From contig CAXYYO010000013.1 in assembly GCA_964293305.1 (NCBI GenBank), forward strand, positions 17,476 through 81,475: a stretch of DNA of 64,000 nucleotides, read 5' to 3'. Below are positions 16,688 through 26,133 of the stretch, piece by piece. The stretch comes from CALAGJ01 sp964293305. GTDB lineage: Bacteria > Bacteroidota > Bacteroidia > Chitinophagales > Chitinophagaceae. The notes below the pieces were generated by a model. It saw only the letters and a program-made list of their open reading frames with translations. It did not search any database and was not told where the DNA came from. The first letter of the stretch is position 1, and every line of letters starts with the position of its first letter. Position numbers and translations under genes: made by a program.

Positions 16688-18406
16688 TTAATCCACAATT
16701 AATTTTTCTGTATATACAGCACCTTCAGATACATATTCGATGAGATAAAGCCCAGATTTAAGCTCGCTTATATCTACCTGAAATATGTTATCACCTGCAA
16801 TCAATCCATTATACACGTCTTTTATTTTGTGATGATCTGTTGTTGAGATGATGATAGAAATTTTTGTTTGCCTCTTTGCTGATGCTGAAATGCTAACCAT
16901 TTGCTGAGCAGGATTTGGAAATGGTGGCAGCGTACTAATATTACTTACTATACTATTATTTGAAATGCTAAATTTCCAATATCCTTCCGGTGCTGGCATT
17001 GGCCTGTTCTGTATTTTGCCATCATTAGATTTGCCTTGAATATAGTAATAGATTGTTTTACCGGCAGCTTGTGCCGGAATGTTTCCTGCCCATATATTTT
17101 GTTGTCCTTGTACCCTGTTCATAACAACAATTTTATAAGGTTGCAAAGTATCTGTGCGCCAGTATATGTGAGCCTGCCTTATGCCAGACGCATGATTAAT
17201 ATAAGCCCTCACCGAGTATGGTTTTGAATTATTTGTGGTATTCCTCAATGATTGGTGTGAAATCAATAAAGGGCTTTGTTCACCAATTTCTTTGGTAATG
17301 CAATGCAGTGCGCCTAATGCACCTATACTTTGTAGTGAGTTAATACCAACAATTTTATACCCCGGCAGTACTTCTCTATAAATCCGCAGTGCAGTTGTAT
17401 CAGCGGGTATATTATAAGTAGGTACAATTACTGTCTTGTTAATGAACGATGAATTTGTATAAGTGAAATACCTTCCCCTATTATTTGGATATTTGCCTTT
17501 GTCATCAGGCATGGGTATTCGTATTACTTTATATGGCGTACCAAATACTGATTTGAAATTAGTAAGTATATATTGAAGATTGTCTTCTATCTGTGGTCCA
17601 TCTGCCACACCAGAGGGATACTGACCTACAAGTAGTGTTTCTTCATCTAATAGCTTCATGTGCATGTCTATATGATGAATGTCATCATAAGGCAATGTGG
17701 TCATTTTTATATAACGCTGTATCCCCATATAATTTTGCATGATGCTATCAACGCCGGCTTCTGAAAGGGTTTTGTTCTCGTCTAAAATCAATTTTGATGC
17801 AAAGCCGGTTCCAAAACCATCAGTCATAAAATTACCGCCTGTGTTTACTAATTTCCAGGGGGCTGTTGTTGTAGTAAAAGTGGGAGTTTGCAGTAGTCTT
17901 CCCAAAGTGTAAGGTATTGTATCATCCTGTGGACGGGGTCTGTTATATTTCCAATCCATTGTGTACAATGAATCAACATCATTGGTATAGGTACTCCAAG
18001 GGCCATAGTCTCGGCTCCAAACAGAATTAAAGCGTGTATTTACAAAACTTACATTTACCGTATCCACTCCTCTTGCTGATAGATAATCAATAACGGATTG
18101 ACTGTTTTTGCAAACAATATATACTCTACATTCTTGTTTTGCAGCACGTACTATTTCTGTTAAAATGGAGGGATAGCTTGTCCAAGTTATTTGCAGTGCC
18201 TGCAATGCTTCCCACTCTGCTATGGTACGTACTTTTTTTTGAGGGGGCAATATGAAAACATCTGCCGCAGCCGGTGCTGTTGGCAATAAATCCTCCTCCA
18301 TCATCAACATTTTTTCTCTTGCCGTCATATAATGTGGCAGGTATTGCCCGTAAGCAAATTCAATCAGCAATAAACAAACTAAAGATAATAAATGGCGTAA
18401 GTACAT
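16688..18406 (-). CDS. Secreted PPAD-type peptidylarginine/agmatine deiminase with T9SS tail
   Basis: 572 residues. A signal peptide (LLSLVCLLLIEFAYGQ) leads to a guanidino-modifying fold of the PAD_porph family: WSRDYGPW near 129-136, NTGGNFMTDGFGTGFAS, HHIDMHMK near 245-252 (the His and Asp pair), a conserved NNRGRYFTYTNSSF segment, and the catalytic Cys of GALHCIT near 369. An Ig-like region follows, then a C-terminal sorting domain (FPNPAQQMVSIS ... SGLYLIEYVSEG). The order matches Porphyromonas gingivalis PPAD (556 residues), which citrullinates C-terminal arginines. Agmatine deiminases share the fold but are cytoplasmic and shorter. Whether the substrate is peptide or free agmatine cannot be decided. 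Confidence 0.85.
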   Translation of the reverse strand: MYLRHLLSLVCLLLIEFAYGQYLPHYMTAREKMLMMEEDLLPTAPAAADVFILPPQKKVRTIAEWEALQALQITWTSYPSILTEIVRAAKQECRVYIVCKNSQSVIDYLSARGVDTVNVSFVNTRFNSVWSRDYGPWSTYTNDVDSLYTMDWKYNRPRPQDDTIPYTLGRLLQTPTFTTTTAPWKLVNTGGNFMTDGFGTGFASKLILDENKTLSEAGVDSIMQNYMGIQRYIKMTTLPYDDIHHIDMHMKLLDEETLLVGQYPSGVADGPQIEDNLQYILTNFKSVFGTPYKVIRIPMPDDKGKYPNNRGRYFTYTNSSFINKTVIVPTYNIPADTTALRIYREVLPGYKIVGINSLQSIGALGALHCITKEIGEQSPLLISHQSLRNTTNNSKPYSVRAYINHASGIRQAHIYWRTDTLQPYKIVVMNRVQGQQNIWAGNIPAQAAGKTIYYYIQGKSNDGKIQNRPMPAPEGYWKFSISNNSIVSNISTLPPFPNPAQQMVSISASAKRQTKISIIISTTDHHKIKDVYNGLIAGDNIFQVDISELKSGLYLIEYVSEGAVYTEKLIVD

Positions 18407-18431
18407 AGTGTATATTTTTTATGGTGCGTTA

Positions 18432-18439
18432 CAAACTTA
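18432..18439 (-). promoter_or_regulatory. -7 promoter element (TAAGTTTG) for the deiminase gene
   Basis: TAAGTTTG on the minus strand, 25 bases upstream of the ATG at 18406, identical to the element before the LOG-family gene. Confidence 0.45.
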
Positions 18440-18588
18440 AAGAGAAATATAAATCTGAAGTACCATAAAAATATTTCATCCCGAGAAATATGATAAAGCG
18501 GTTTGAATAATGCATTTGCTCATTTTAGCACCTGTCCAAAACTTCCACGGGTTGCTCTGGATTTTATATTTGAGTCAAATCTTTATTG

Positions 18589-20109
18589 CTAACTCACTAA
18601 TATATCTCCGGTCATTTCTGCCGGAATGGCTAGGCCCATTACGGTAAGAATACTTGGTGCTAAGTCTCCCAGTTTCCCTGGCTTTAAGGTCCATTTTTTG
18701 GTTTGATGCATTACAAAGAGCGGCACCAAATTAAGCGTATGCGCAGTGTTTGGGCTACCATCTTCATTAATCATAAAATCCGCATTACCATGATCTGCTG
18801 TTAGAAAAATGGTATACCCATGATGGAGTGCAGCAGTTGCTATTTTTTGCACACAAAAATCAACGGTTTCCACTGCTTTTTGTACAGCACTAAATACACC
18901 AGTATGACCCACCATATCAGGATTGGCAAAATTTAAACATATAAAATCTGCTGATTCATTTTCTATTTCTGGCAATAGTTTTTCTGTAAGCTCCTGAGCA
19001 CTCATCTCAGGTTGTAAATCATAAGTGGCTACCTTAGGACTGGCAGCAAGAATGCGGCTCTCCCCCTCATAAGGTAATTCTCTACCACCACTAAAAAAGA
19101 ATGTAACGTGAGGATATTTTTCAGTTTCTGCTATTCTAATCTGCTTTAATCCATGTGCAGCAATGACGGCTCCTAATGTATTTTCAAGATTGTCATTTTT
19201 AAATACGACATGAATGTTTTTATATGTTTTATCATATTCCGTAAGGGTTGTATAATGCAATGGAAATGCATGCATTTGCTGCTGTGGAAAATCCTGCTGG
19301 GTAAGTACCTGCGTTATTTCTCTGCACCTATCTGTTCTAAAGTTAAAACACAATACGGCATCGCCTTCTTTTATAAGTCCATCATGACCTGCTGCGCTAT
19401 TGATGATGGGTAGAATAAACTCATCTGTAACCCCTTGACTGTATGAATCATTCATTGCTGATAAAACATCATCAGTTTGTTTCCCATTTCCATGCACTAA
19501 AGCTTCGTAGGCTATTTTAACACGCTCCCACCTTTTATCCCTGTCCATGGCATAATATCTACCTATTACAGAGGCAATGATGCCCACTGAATTTTCCAAA
19601 TGATTTTGGAGTGCTATCATAAACGCTAACCCACTTTTAGGGTCAGTATCTCGGCCATCCGTAAATGCATGAATGAATAATTTTTCTATGCCTTCCTTTT
19701 TGCAGATATCACAAATAGCTTTGAGATGATTGAGGTGAGAATGTACACCACCATCACTTACCAAACCCAGCAAATGCAAGCTTTTATTGTTTTCTTTTGC
19801 ATACTGAAGGGATGCTTTTAGTACGGGGTTTGCAGCTAATTCTCCTGTTTTTATGGCAACATTTATGCGCTGCAATTCTTGATATACCACACGACCTGCA
19901 CCAATATTCAAATGACCTACTTCACTATTTCCCATTTGCCCTTCGGGCAATCCTACAGCTTCCCCACAGGTTACCAGTGTAGTATTGGGATATTGACCAT
20001 ATAAGCTCCTATAAAATGGCACATTTGATTGTTGAATGGCATCTGCAGAAGCTAGTTTGCCTAAACCCCATCCATCCATTATAATTAAGATTGCTTTATT
20101 CGTTTCCAT
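18589..20109 (-). CDS. gpmI: 2,3-bisphosphoglycerate-independent phosphoglycerate mutase
   Basis: 506 residues, the normal length. It interconverts 3- and 2-phosphoglycerate using two Mn ions and a phosphoserine. Visible metal and catalytic residues: Asp12 (IIMDGWGLG), Ser62 in GQMGNSEVGHLNIGAGR, DGRDTDP, FRTDRCREI, NFANPDMVGHTG and LTADHGNAD. It is cytoplasmic, in lower glycolysis. pfkA and pyk lie 4-6 kb away on the same strand but not in the same operon. It is divergent from the DUF4783 gene. Confidence 0.97.
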   Translation of the reverse strand: METNKAILIIMDGWGLGKLASADAIQQSNVPFYRSLYGQYPNTTLVTCGEAVGLPEGQMGNSEVGHLNIGAGRVVYQELQRINVAIKTGELAANPVLKASLQYAKENNKSLHLLGLVSDGGVHSHLNHLKAICDICKKEGIEKLFIHAFTDGRDTDPKSGLAFMIALQNHLENSVGIIASVIGRYYAMDRDKRWERVKIAYEALVHGNGKQTDDVLSAMNDSYSQGVTDEFILPIINSAAGHDGLIKEGDAVLCFNFRTDRCREITQVLTQQDFPQQQMHAFPLHYTTLTEYDKTYKNIHVVFKNDNLENTLGAVIAAHGLKQIRIAETEKYPHVTFFFSGGRELPYEGESRILAASPKVATYDLQPEMSAQELTEKLLPEIENESADFICLNFANPDMVGHTGVFSAVQKAVETVDFCVQKIATAALHHGYTIFLTADHGNADFMINEDGSPNTAHTLNLVPLFVMHQTKKWTLKPGKLGDLAPSILTVMGLAIPAEMTGDILVS

Positions 20110-20207
20110 TTCTGTTTATTTTAAAAAAACATGAAGCAAATGTAATCCTATGGACTCAATTTCCTACTTTGGCATGTTTTTGGCGCATTAAATGCAACAG
20201 GTTTTCT

Positions 20208-20594
20208 ATGAAATTAATATTATCCGTTTCCATTTTTCTGATTAGTATATTTAGTTATGCCCAGAATAACACCACCAACAGTGAGGCATTAATTACTGCA
20301 TTAAAAGAGGCAAATGTCACAAAATTTACCAGCTATTTTGATAATTTTATTGACTTAAAACTTCCCCAAAAGGATGAAATAAAAAATATTGGGAAAACTC
20401 AAGCCTCTCTTACAATAAAGAGATTTTACGAGGAAAATGCTATCACCGGTTTTGAATTGAGTAGCCAGCGGGAAATAGCCGGCACCATGTATATAGCCGG
20501 TAAACTAACAACCTCCGGCTCGGATTTTAACATTACCCTCATGCTCAAAAAAAAGGGGGATGATCTTAATATGCTTACCCTAAGGATTAACTAA
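20208..20594 (+). CDS. DUF4783 family exported protein
   Basis: 128 residues from ATG 20208, chosen because it opens a clean signal peptide (KLILSVSIFLISIFSYAQ). The mature part resembles the DUF4783 family, an NTF2/cystatin-like small fold seen across Bacteroidota; the function is unknown. The extension to 20091 lacks signal character and would overlap the gpmI start region. A terminator hairpin separates it from murF. Confidence 0.8.
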   Translation: MKLILSVSIFLISIFSYAQNNTTNSEALITALKEANVTKFTSYFDNFIDLKLPQKDEIKNIGKTQASLTIKRFYEENAITGFELSSQREIAGTMYIAGKLTTSGSDFNITLMLKKKGDDLNMLTLRIN

Positions 20595-20612
20595 AAGAAT
20601 TCAAATCATTTT

Positions 20613-20640
20613 ACAGGGCTACATGTTAGCCCTGTTTTAT
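20613..20640 (+). terminator. Rho-independent terminator after the DUF4783 gene
   Basis: CAGGGCTA (20614-20621), loop CATGT, TAGCCCTG (20627-20634), followed by TTTTATTTC. It lies 20 bases after the stop codon and 21 bases before murF, so murF probably has its own promoter or depends on readthrough. Confidence 0.8.
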
Positions 20641-20660
20641 TTCAGCCCTATATTGCAGGC

Positions 20661-21956
20661 ATGAATCAAACAGATATATCAGCACTATATCAAAAATATT
20701 TACAATTTCCATTAGTACAAACGGATACTAGACAAATTACTAATGGGGCTTTGTTTTTTGCCTTAAAAGGACCAAATTTCAATGGAAATTTATTTGCTGA
20801 AAAAGCATTACAAGCTGGTGCGGCTTATGTAATAGCAGATGAAGACAGTGGATATGCTGATGACCGTATTATTTATACAGACGATGTATTAACAACATTG
20901 CAGGCATTAGCACTTCATCATAGAAAACAATTAAGCATACCAATATTAGCCATCACAGGAAGCAATGGGAAAACAACTACCAAAGAACTGGTACATGCAG
21001 TGCTGGCCACCCAATATAAAACCAGCACTACCATTGGCAATCTGAATAATCATATTGGCGTTCCACTTACATTACTTAAAATAACGCATGAACACGAAAT
21101 AGCGGTGGTGGAAATGGGAGCCAATCATCAAAAAGAAATTGAAGGATATTGTTTCTATACTTCACCCACACATGGCATCATTACCAATTGTGGCAAAGCG
21201 CATTTAGAAGGGTTTGGCGGTGTGGAGGGTGTAAGAAAAGGAAAGGGAGAGTTATATGATTTTCTACGAAAGCATGAGGGCGTTGTATTTGCGTTTGATG
21301 ATTATGATTACCTACATCAAATGAGTAATGGCTTAGAAAATTTAGAATGGTATGGCACCAAAAATGGGAAAGTAGTTGGCAATACATGGCAAACCGAACC
21401 ATTTCTTACTGTGCAAATGAGTTATGGAGTTGCATTTGAAAAAATACATACCCAATTAGTGGGTGCATATAATCTTCCAAATGTGCTATGTGCTATAGCT
21501 ATTGGAAAACATTTTGGTGTGCCAAATGAAAAAATTAGAAAGGCCATAGAAAACTATGCACCTGGCAATAGCCGTAGCCAGCTGATTTCAAAAGGCTCTA
21601 ACAAAATTGTATTGGATGCTTATAATGCTAATCCAACAAGTATGAAAGCGGCCATCGAAAATTTTGCAGCCATACAAGCGGCGCATAAAATAATTTTGCT
21701 AGGCGGCATGATGGAGCTTGGAGAGGATAGTGTAAAGGAGCACCAGGAACTGGTTTACTTACTACAGCAATATAATTGGACAGATGTTTATTTAGTTGGT
21801 GGAGATTTTGCATTCATAGCACATAGTTATCATTATATAGAAGCCTCAAACCAATTGTCTGCACTGCTTTCAAAACAACATTTTACTAATACTTATTTCT
21901 TAGTAAAAGGAAGCAGGAGTATGCAAATGGAAAAAGCGGTAGACGGGATTGCATAA
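20661..21956 (+). CDS. murF: UDP-N-acetylmuramoyl-tripeptide--D-alanyl-D-alanine ligase
   Basis: 431 residues, Mur ligase fold. The substrate domain has DTRQITNGALFFALKG; the ATP P-loop is ITGSNGKTTTKEL (about 98-110); NLNNHIGVPLTLL and VEMGANHQKEIE form the metal and acyl-phosphate region; the C-terminal domain has LDAYNANPTSMKAAI and GGMMELGEDSVKEH. MurF adds D-Ala-D-Ala to the peptidoglycan precursor in the cytoplasm. It stands apart from the mur/fts cluster, as is usual in Bacteroidota. Confidence 0.96.
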   Translation: MNQTDISALYQKYLQFPLVQTDTRQITNGALFFALKGPNFNGNLFAEKALQAGAAYVIADEDSGYADDRIIYTDDVLTTLQALALHHRKQLSIPILAITGSNGKTTTKELVHAVLATQYKTSTTIGNLNNHIGVPLTLLKITHEHEIAVVEMGANHQKEIEGYCFYTSPTHGIITNCGKAHLEGFGGVEGVRKGKGELYDFLRKHEGVVFAFDDYDYLHQMSNGLENLEWYGTKNGKVVGNTWQTEPFLTVQMSYGVAFEKIHTQLVGAYNLPNVLCAIAIGKHFGVPNEKIRKAIENYAPGNSRSQLISKGSNKIVLDAYNANPTSMKAAIENFAAIQAAHKIILLGGMMELGEDSVKEHQELVYLLQQYNWTDVYLVGGDFAFIAHSYHYIEASNQLSALLSKQHFTNTYFLVKGSRSMQMEKAVDGIA

Positions 21957-22334
21957 ATCTTAGTTAATGAAATGCATATTTTTATGCACAAATTTCAAAT
22001 TTTTTTGCAGCATAGATACTTTAATTGCGGATATATTTTAAGCATCAGGCAATCTTTCCTCATGCGCATGGCATCCTAAAAAAAACTCGCAAAAGCCTAT
22101 GATCCTACACCTAATTTTTGTGTGGCGGCAAGAGGCCACTTGGAATTAAGCCGTATAATAATGTCTTTTATATTTTCTTCCATTACAAAGCCTTGCAAAA
22201 CGAAGAGATGGTGTACAGGGCGAACCGGAAGGACCTCTCAATACCGGGTTATAAGACCTATGGACTTTTAAATATTTTGCAGGACATTTTGGATTGACCG
22301 CTGCTTTATATTGCATCCAATAAAAGCGATAGCC
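21957..22334 (+). other. Intergenic stretch holding a recO remnant
   Basis: 378 bases without an intact gene. It holds a small hairpin (TGCATA 21973-21978 / TATGCA 21983-21988) just after murF, a GTGGC/GCCAC hairpin at 22122-22139, and from 22242 a segment nearly identical to the end of recO plus the recO-distal spacer at 44.69-44.76 kb. The middle (about 21990-22240) could be strongly decayed recO sequence, but I cannot show this. Confidence 0.7.
22242..22297 (+). pseudogene. recO: Remnant of recO 3' end
   Basis: From 22244 the codons read PGYKTYGLLNILQDILD then TGA (22295-22297). The intact recO at 44709-45446 ends PGYKSDGLLNILQDILD, so 15 of 17 residues agree. At DNA level 22268-22312 is identical to 44738-44694 over 45 bases, running through the stop codon and into the following spacer. 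Upstream of 22242 the similarity fades. This is a duplicated or rearranged recO end, not a functional gene. Confidence 0.88.
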
Positions 22335-23420
22335 ATGCGTAAGTTTTTACAAACCATTTTTCGAAAACCTGTAATGTGGATGGCTAATCGTTTTTCTAGT
22401 AATCCCAAACAGGAGGACGTGCATAAAAGCTTAGACAGGTTATATCAACACATTCAAGATGGCGTGCATAAAAAAGGAGTTATCATAAATGCCGGTCAGC
22501 AGGATAAATTTATTGTATTTAGCGATTTACACAAAGGTGCCAGAAATGGTGCTGATGATTTTAGAAAAGCAGAGCCAAATTATCTTCAAGCATTGAGTTA
22601 TTATTTTCAGGAAGGGTTTTGCTATATCAATCTGGGCGATAGTGAAGAGCTATGGGAAAATGGATTTATTCCTATTGAAAAACACAATAGGGAAAATTTT
22701 GCTGCTGAAAGAAAGTTTCTGGATACTAACAAATTTCATAAAGTGTTTGGCAATCATGATGTGTATTGGAATAAGGGTGTAAATATTCTGGCTCCGGTAG
22801 GTTTAAAAATACTTTATGGAAAAGATTTTCCTGTACATGAAGGGTTAATTTTGCAATACGAAAATCAGCCCCATATACTGCTTACACATGGTCATCAGGG
22901 AGATGGACAGAGTGATGGTAATTTTTTTAGTGCCTGGTTTGTATCCTCAATATGGGCGCCACTACAATCTTATTTGGCATTAAACCCAAATACGCCTTCC
23001 ACAAATGATACTTTAAAAACTACACACAATAAATTTATGTATGACTGGGTAGCATTACAACAAAATCTGTTGCTGATTACAGGGCATACCCACCAGCCAG
23101 TGTTTGAATCACTTACACATTTAGAAAGATTATATCGTAGTTTATACTTTGCCCGTGCCACGGGCAATGATTTATTGGAAAAAGAAACTATAGATCTTAT
23201 TGAAAAAATCAATCAAAAGAAGGAAATAAAAACGGCATCAGCATTACAGGTAAAGCCTTGTTATTTCAACACAGGTTGCTGCTGTTTTGATGATGGGGAC
23301 ATTACAGGTATTGAATTAGATGCTGTATCTATTCGGCTCATTAAATGGAGCAATCAAAATGGAAAACCTACAAGAATAATCTTAGAAGAAACCAGTTTTG
23401 ATCGACTTAAAATGACATAA
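22335..23420 (+). CDS. Metallophosphoesterase
   Basis: 361 residues from ATG 22335; the frame opens further up at a TTG (22311), but the ATG is also the one kept in the relic copy at 44671. Calcineurin-like motifs appear in order: VFSDLHKGA, NLGDSEELWENG, VFGNHDVYW, LLTHGHQGDG and ITGHTHQPVF, giving the usual Asp/His/Asn ligands for two metals. No signal peptide, though the N-terminus is basic and hydrophobic. LpxH-like or nucleotide phosphatase roles are possible; the substrate is not determined. Its 3' end abuts the convergent pyk gene by 5 bases. Confidence 0.9.
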   Translation: MRKFLQTIFRKPVMWMANRFSSNPKQEDVHKSLDRLYQHIQDGVHKKGVIINAGQQDKFIVFSDLHKGARNGADDFRKAEPNYLQALSYYFQEGFCYINLGDSEELWENGFIPIEKHNRENFAAERKFLDTNKFHKVFGNHDVYWNKGVNILAPVGLKILYGKDFPVHEGLILQYENQPHILLTHGHQGDGQSDGNFFSAWFVSSIWAPLQSYLALNPNTPSTNDTLKTTHNKFMYDWVALQQNLLLITGHTHQPVFESLTHLERLYRSLYFARATGNDLLEKETIDLIEKINQKKEIKTASALQVKPCYFNTGCCCFDDGDITGIELDAVSIRLIKWSNQNGKPTRIILEETSFDRLKMT

Positions 23421-23425
23421 TCCTT

Positions 23426-24919
23426 TTATTCTAATTTTGTAATCTTTAATACATTGGTGGGCAGGTGTTTATGTACCGGTGTACTACCAGTATTGATAAT
23501 TACATCCCCGGTTTTTATAAATCCTCTTTCTTTTAAAATTTTTATTTGGTCTGCTATTATATCATCCAGACTTATTTCTTCATCATAGTAAAAAGCACGA
23601 ACACCCCAGCTCAAACTGAGCTGACTTACCAATGATTTTGATTTTGTAAAAATATAGAGTGGAGCTTGTGGTCTATAGCTACTCAGCATAAATGCGGTAT
23701 AACCACTTTGTGTCATACCGATTAAGGCATCTGCCTGCACATCCTCTGCAAGTTTGCAAGCGTTATAACAAACAGCATCACTCAGAAATGAAGGTGAGTG
23801 GGGTAGTGGTTTTAAATCATCCGCTCTATTGTATCTATATTCTGTACGTTCTACTTCATATATAATTTTTCGCATGGTTTCCACCACCAAGGCGGGATGT
23901 TTGCCTGTGGCAGTTTCACCACTTAGCATCACGGCGTCTGCACCTTCTAAAACGGCATTGGCTACATCTGTAATTTCACTACGGTTTGGTTTTACACGGT
24001 CTATCATACTCTCCATCATTTGCGTAGCTACAATTACCGGCTTGGCCCTATGTATGCATTTGCGAATTATATCCCGCTGTGCCATGGGAATTTTTTCTAC
24101 GGGAAGTTCTACGCCTAAATCGCCCCTTGCCACCATTACTGCATCGCTCTCTAAAATGATATTGCGCAAGTCTTTTAGTGCAGATGGCATTTCAATTTTT
24201 GCTATCACTTTGGATTTGCAACCACCTTCTTTTATTCTCCTTTTTAAGTCAATAATATCTTCTGCTTTGCGTACAAATGATAGTGCTACCCAATCAATTT
24301 GGTGGGCCATTATAAAATCAAGATCAACTAAATCTTTTTCAGTAAGTGGCGGAAGCGAAATTTCTGTATCCGGCAGATTGATTCCTTTTTTTGGTAAAAG
24401 GATTCCTCCATAGGTTACTTCCACTTTTACTTCTCCATCTGCCTCAGTTGATACAACAACAACTTCTAATTTTCCATCATCAATTAATATTTTATCACCC
24501 ACTTTTACATCAGTGTGTAAGTCGGGATAAGACACATATATTTTTTCCTTGGTGCCAATTACCTTTTCACGAGAAGTAAATGTGAGTATATCCCCTCTAT
24601 TGATTTCTAATAAACCATTTTGAATTTCTCCAACTCTCAATTTTGGTCCTTGTAAATCTGCAAGGATTGAAATACTATATGGTTCTTCATCATACATTCT
24701 TTCAATATGTTGTATGATTTCAAGTTTATCTTCATGTGTGCCGTGAGAAAAATTGAGTCTGAAAACATTTACACCTGCTTTTACAAGTTCTAATAATTTT
24801 TCATAGGTATCACAGCTGGGGCCCACTGTAGCTACAATCTTTGTGCGGTGTCCCGTATGGTCTAATCCTGCTTTATTATCCATCTGCCTGTACAGGTACT
24901 TATCAATATTTGTTGACAT
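23426..24919 (-). CDS. pyk: Pyruvate kinase
   Basis: 497 residues. KIVATVGPSCDTYEKL and VFRLNFSHGTHE begin the TIM barrel; the active-site segment is VIAKIEMPSALKDLRNII, with MVARGDLGVELPVEKIPMAQ and ATQMMESMI for substrate and metal binding, plus ADVANAVLEGADAVMLSGET-type sequence. The C-terminal domain ends in NTGSTP. It converts phosphoenolpyruvate and ADP to pyruvate and ATP. It lies 23 bases downstream of pfkA, forming a two-gene glycolytic operon. Confidence 0.97.
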   Translation of the reverse strand: MSTNIDKYLYRQMDNKAGLDHTGHRTKIVATVGPSCDTYEKLLELVKAGVNVFRLNFSHGTHEDKLEIIQHIERMYDEEPYSISILADLQGPKLRVGEIQNGLLEINRGDILTFTSREKVIGTKEKIYVSYPDLHTDVKVGDKILIDDGKLEVVVVSTEADGEVKVEVTYGGILLPKKGINLPDTEISLPPLTEKDLVDLDFIMAHQIDWVALSFVRKAEDIIDLKRRIKEGGCKSKVIAKIEMPSALKDLRNIILESDAVMVARGDLGVELPVEKIPMAQRDIIRKCIHRAKPVIVATQMMESMIDRVKPNRSEITDVANAVLEGADAVMLSGETATGKHPALVVETMRKIIYEVERTEYRYNRADDLKPLPHSPSFLSDAVCYNACKLAEDVQADALIGMTQSGYTAFMLSSYRPQAPLYIFTKSKSLVSQLSLSWGVRAFYYDEEISLDDIIADQIKILKERGFIKTGDVIINTGSTPVHKHLPTNVLKITKLE

Positions 24920-24942
24920 TTTTATTTTAGTTTTAATGTATG

Positions 24943-25947
24943 TTAGCTGGCAAGTATTTTTACAATCTTCATCCAGTCTTCATTCATTTTTTGGTTTTTA
25001 GAAATGGTTTCAGTAATTGGGGTGTAATGCATTTTATTATTGAGTATGCCTACCATTACATTATTTCTTCCTTCCATCAAGCTTTCCACCGCATGATAGC
25101 CCATACGGCTTGCTATAAATCTATCCATACTACTTGGTGCACCACCTCTTTGAATATGGCCAATTATGGTAACACGTGTATCTACATTTGGAATTTTTTC
25201 TCTGATAATTTTAGAAACTATAGCAGCTCCTTTTTCATCTGGCTTGGAAGCATCTGGTGTGTACCCCTCAGCTACTACTACTAAGTTTACTAATTTTTTT
25301 CTTTTTTCTTTTTCACTGAGCGATGCAATCATTTCATCTATACCAATACTTGCTTCGGGCATTAATATATTTTCTGCACCTGTGCCAATGCCACTATACA
25401 AGGCAATATACCCTGCATGGCGGCCCATTACTTCAACAATAAATAAACGATCATGGGCATCCATGGTATCCCTTATTTTGTCTATACATTCAATGGCGGT
25501 GTTTACTGCTGTATCAAAACCAATGGTAAAATCTGTACCATATAAATCTTTGTCAATTGTACCGGGCAAGCCTACACAGGAAATGCCATGTTCTGCATGA
25601 AGTTTTGCTGCACCTGTAAAGCTACCATCACCACCTATTACCACTAAACCATCTATACCTCTTTTTTTCAAATTGGCGGCTGCTAAACTTCTTCCTTCCG
25701 GAGTAAAAAATGCTTTACTTCTTGCTGTTTTCAAAATGGTACCGCCTCGTTGTATTATATTGGCCACTGACCGAGAATCCATTTGACTGATATCATCTTC
25801 TATCATACCACTATAACCACGGTATATACCAAATACTTCAATGTGATGATATAACGCTGTACGTACTACTGCTCTTATGGCTGCATTCATGCCAGGTGAA
25901 TCACCCCCTGAAGTCATAACTGCAATCTTGTTTATTTTTTGATTCAT
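24943..25947 (-). CDS. pfkA: 6-phosphofructokinase
   Basis: 334 residues, the bacterial size. ATP site MTSGGDSPGMNAAIRAVVRT, then VVIGGDGSFTGAAKL, the catalytic loop GTIDKDLYGTDFTIGFDTA (with the PGTIDKD-type Asp pair), EVMGRHAGYIALYSG and IIGHIQRGGAPS. The GGDGS with Gly after the second Asp points to an ATP-dependent rather than a pyrophosphate-dependent enzyme (family rule). First gene of the pfkA-pyk pair, so the two irreversible glycolytic kinases are co-expressed. Confidence 0.97.
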   Translation of the reverse strand: MNQKINKIAVMTSGGDSPGMNAAIRAVVRTALYHHIEVFGIYRGYSGMIEDDISQMDSRSVANIIQRGGTILKTARSKAFFTPEGRSLAAANLKKRGIDGLVVIGGDGSFTGAAKLHAEHGISCVGLPGTIDKDLYGTDFTIGFDTAVNTAIECIDKIRDTMDAHDRLFIVEVMGRHAGYIALYSGIGTGAENILMPEASIGIDEMIASLSEKEKRKKLVNLVVVAEGYTPDASKPDEKGAAIVSKIIREKIPNVDTRVTIIGHIQRGGAPSSMDRFIASRMGYHAVESLMEGRNNVMVGILNNKMHYTPITETISKNQKMNEDWMKIVKILAS

Positions 25948-26133
25948 TGTTGAATATTAAAGCCTTTTTGATTACAAATCTCCTCTAAAAGGTTCTGTAC
26001 AAAAACCCAAAAATAGTAGTTTGAAAGTATTTGAAAATTATACTACCTATTAAAATGTATTTACAAATGTACGTTAGTAAAAAAACTAGGATAACAATCG
26101 ATTGAGAATATTGCGATACGATTTTGTAAATAA

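Noticed and set aside
21973..21988. TGCATA/TATGCA hairpin as a murF terminator
   Set aside because: Only 6 A/T-rich base pairs and no T-run directly after; kept only as a note.
22220..22245. CCGGAAGGA resembling the SRP RNA loop
   Set aside because: The flanking asymmetric-loop sequence and the helix of SRP RNA are missing, and the adjoining bases are a recO remnant.
23829..24413. 194-codon open frame opposite pyruvate kinase
   Set aside because: Antisense to conserved pyk sequence; no recognisable protein features.
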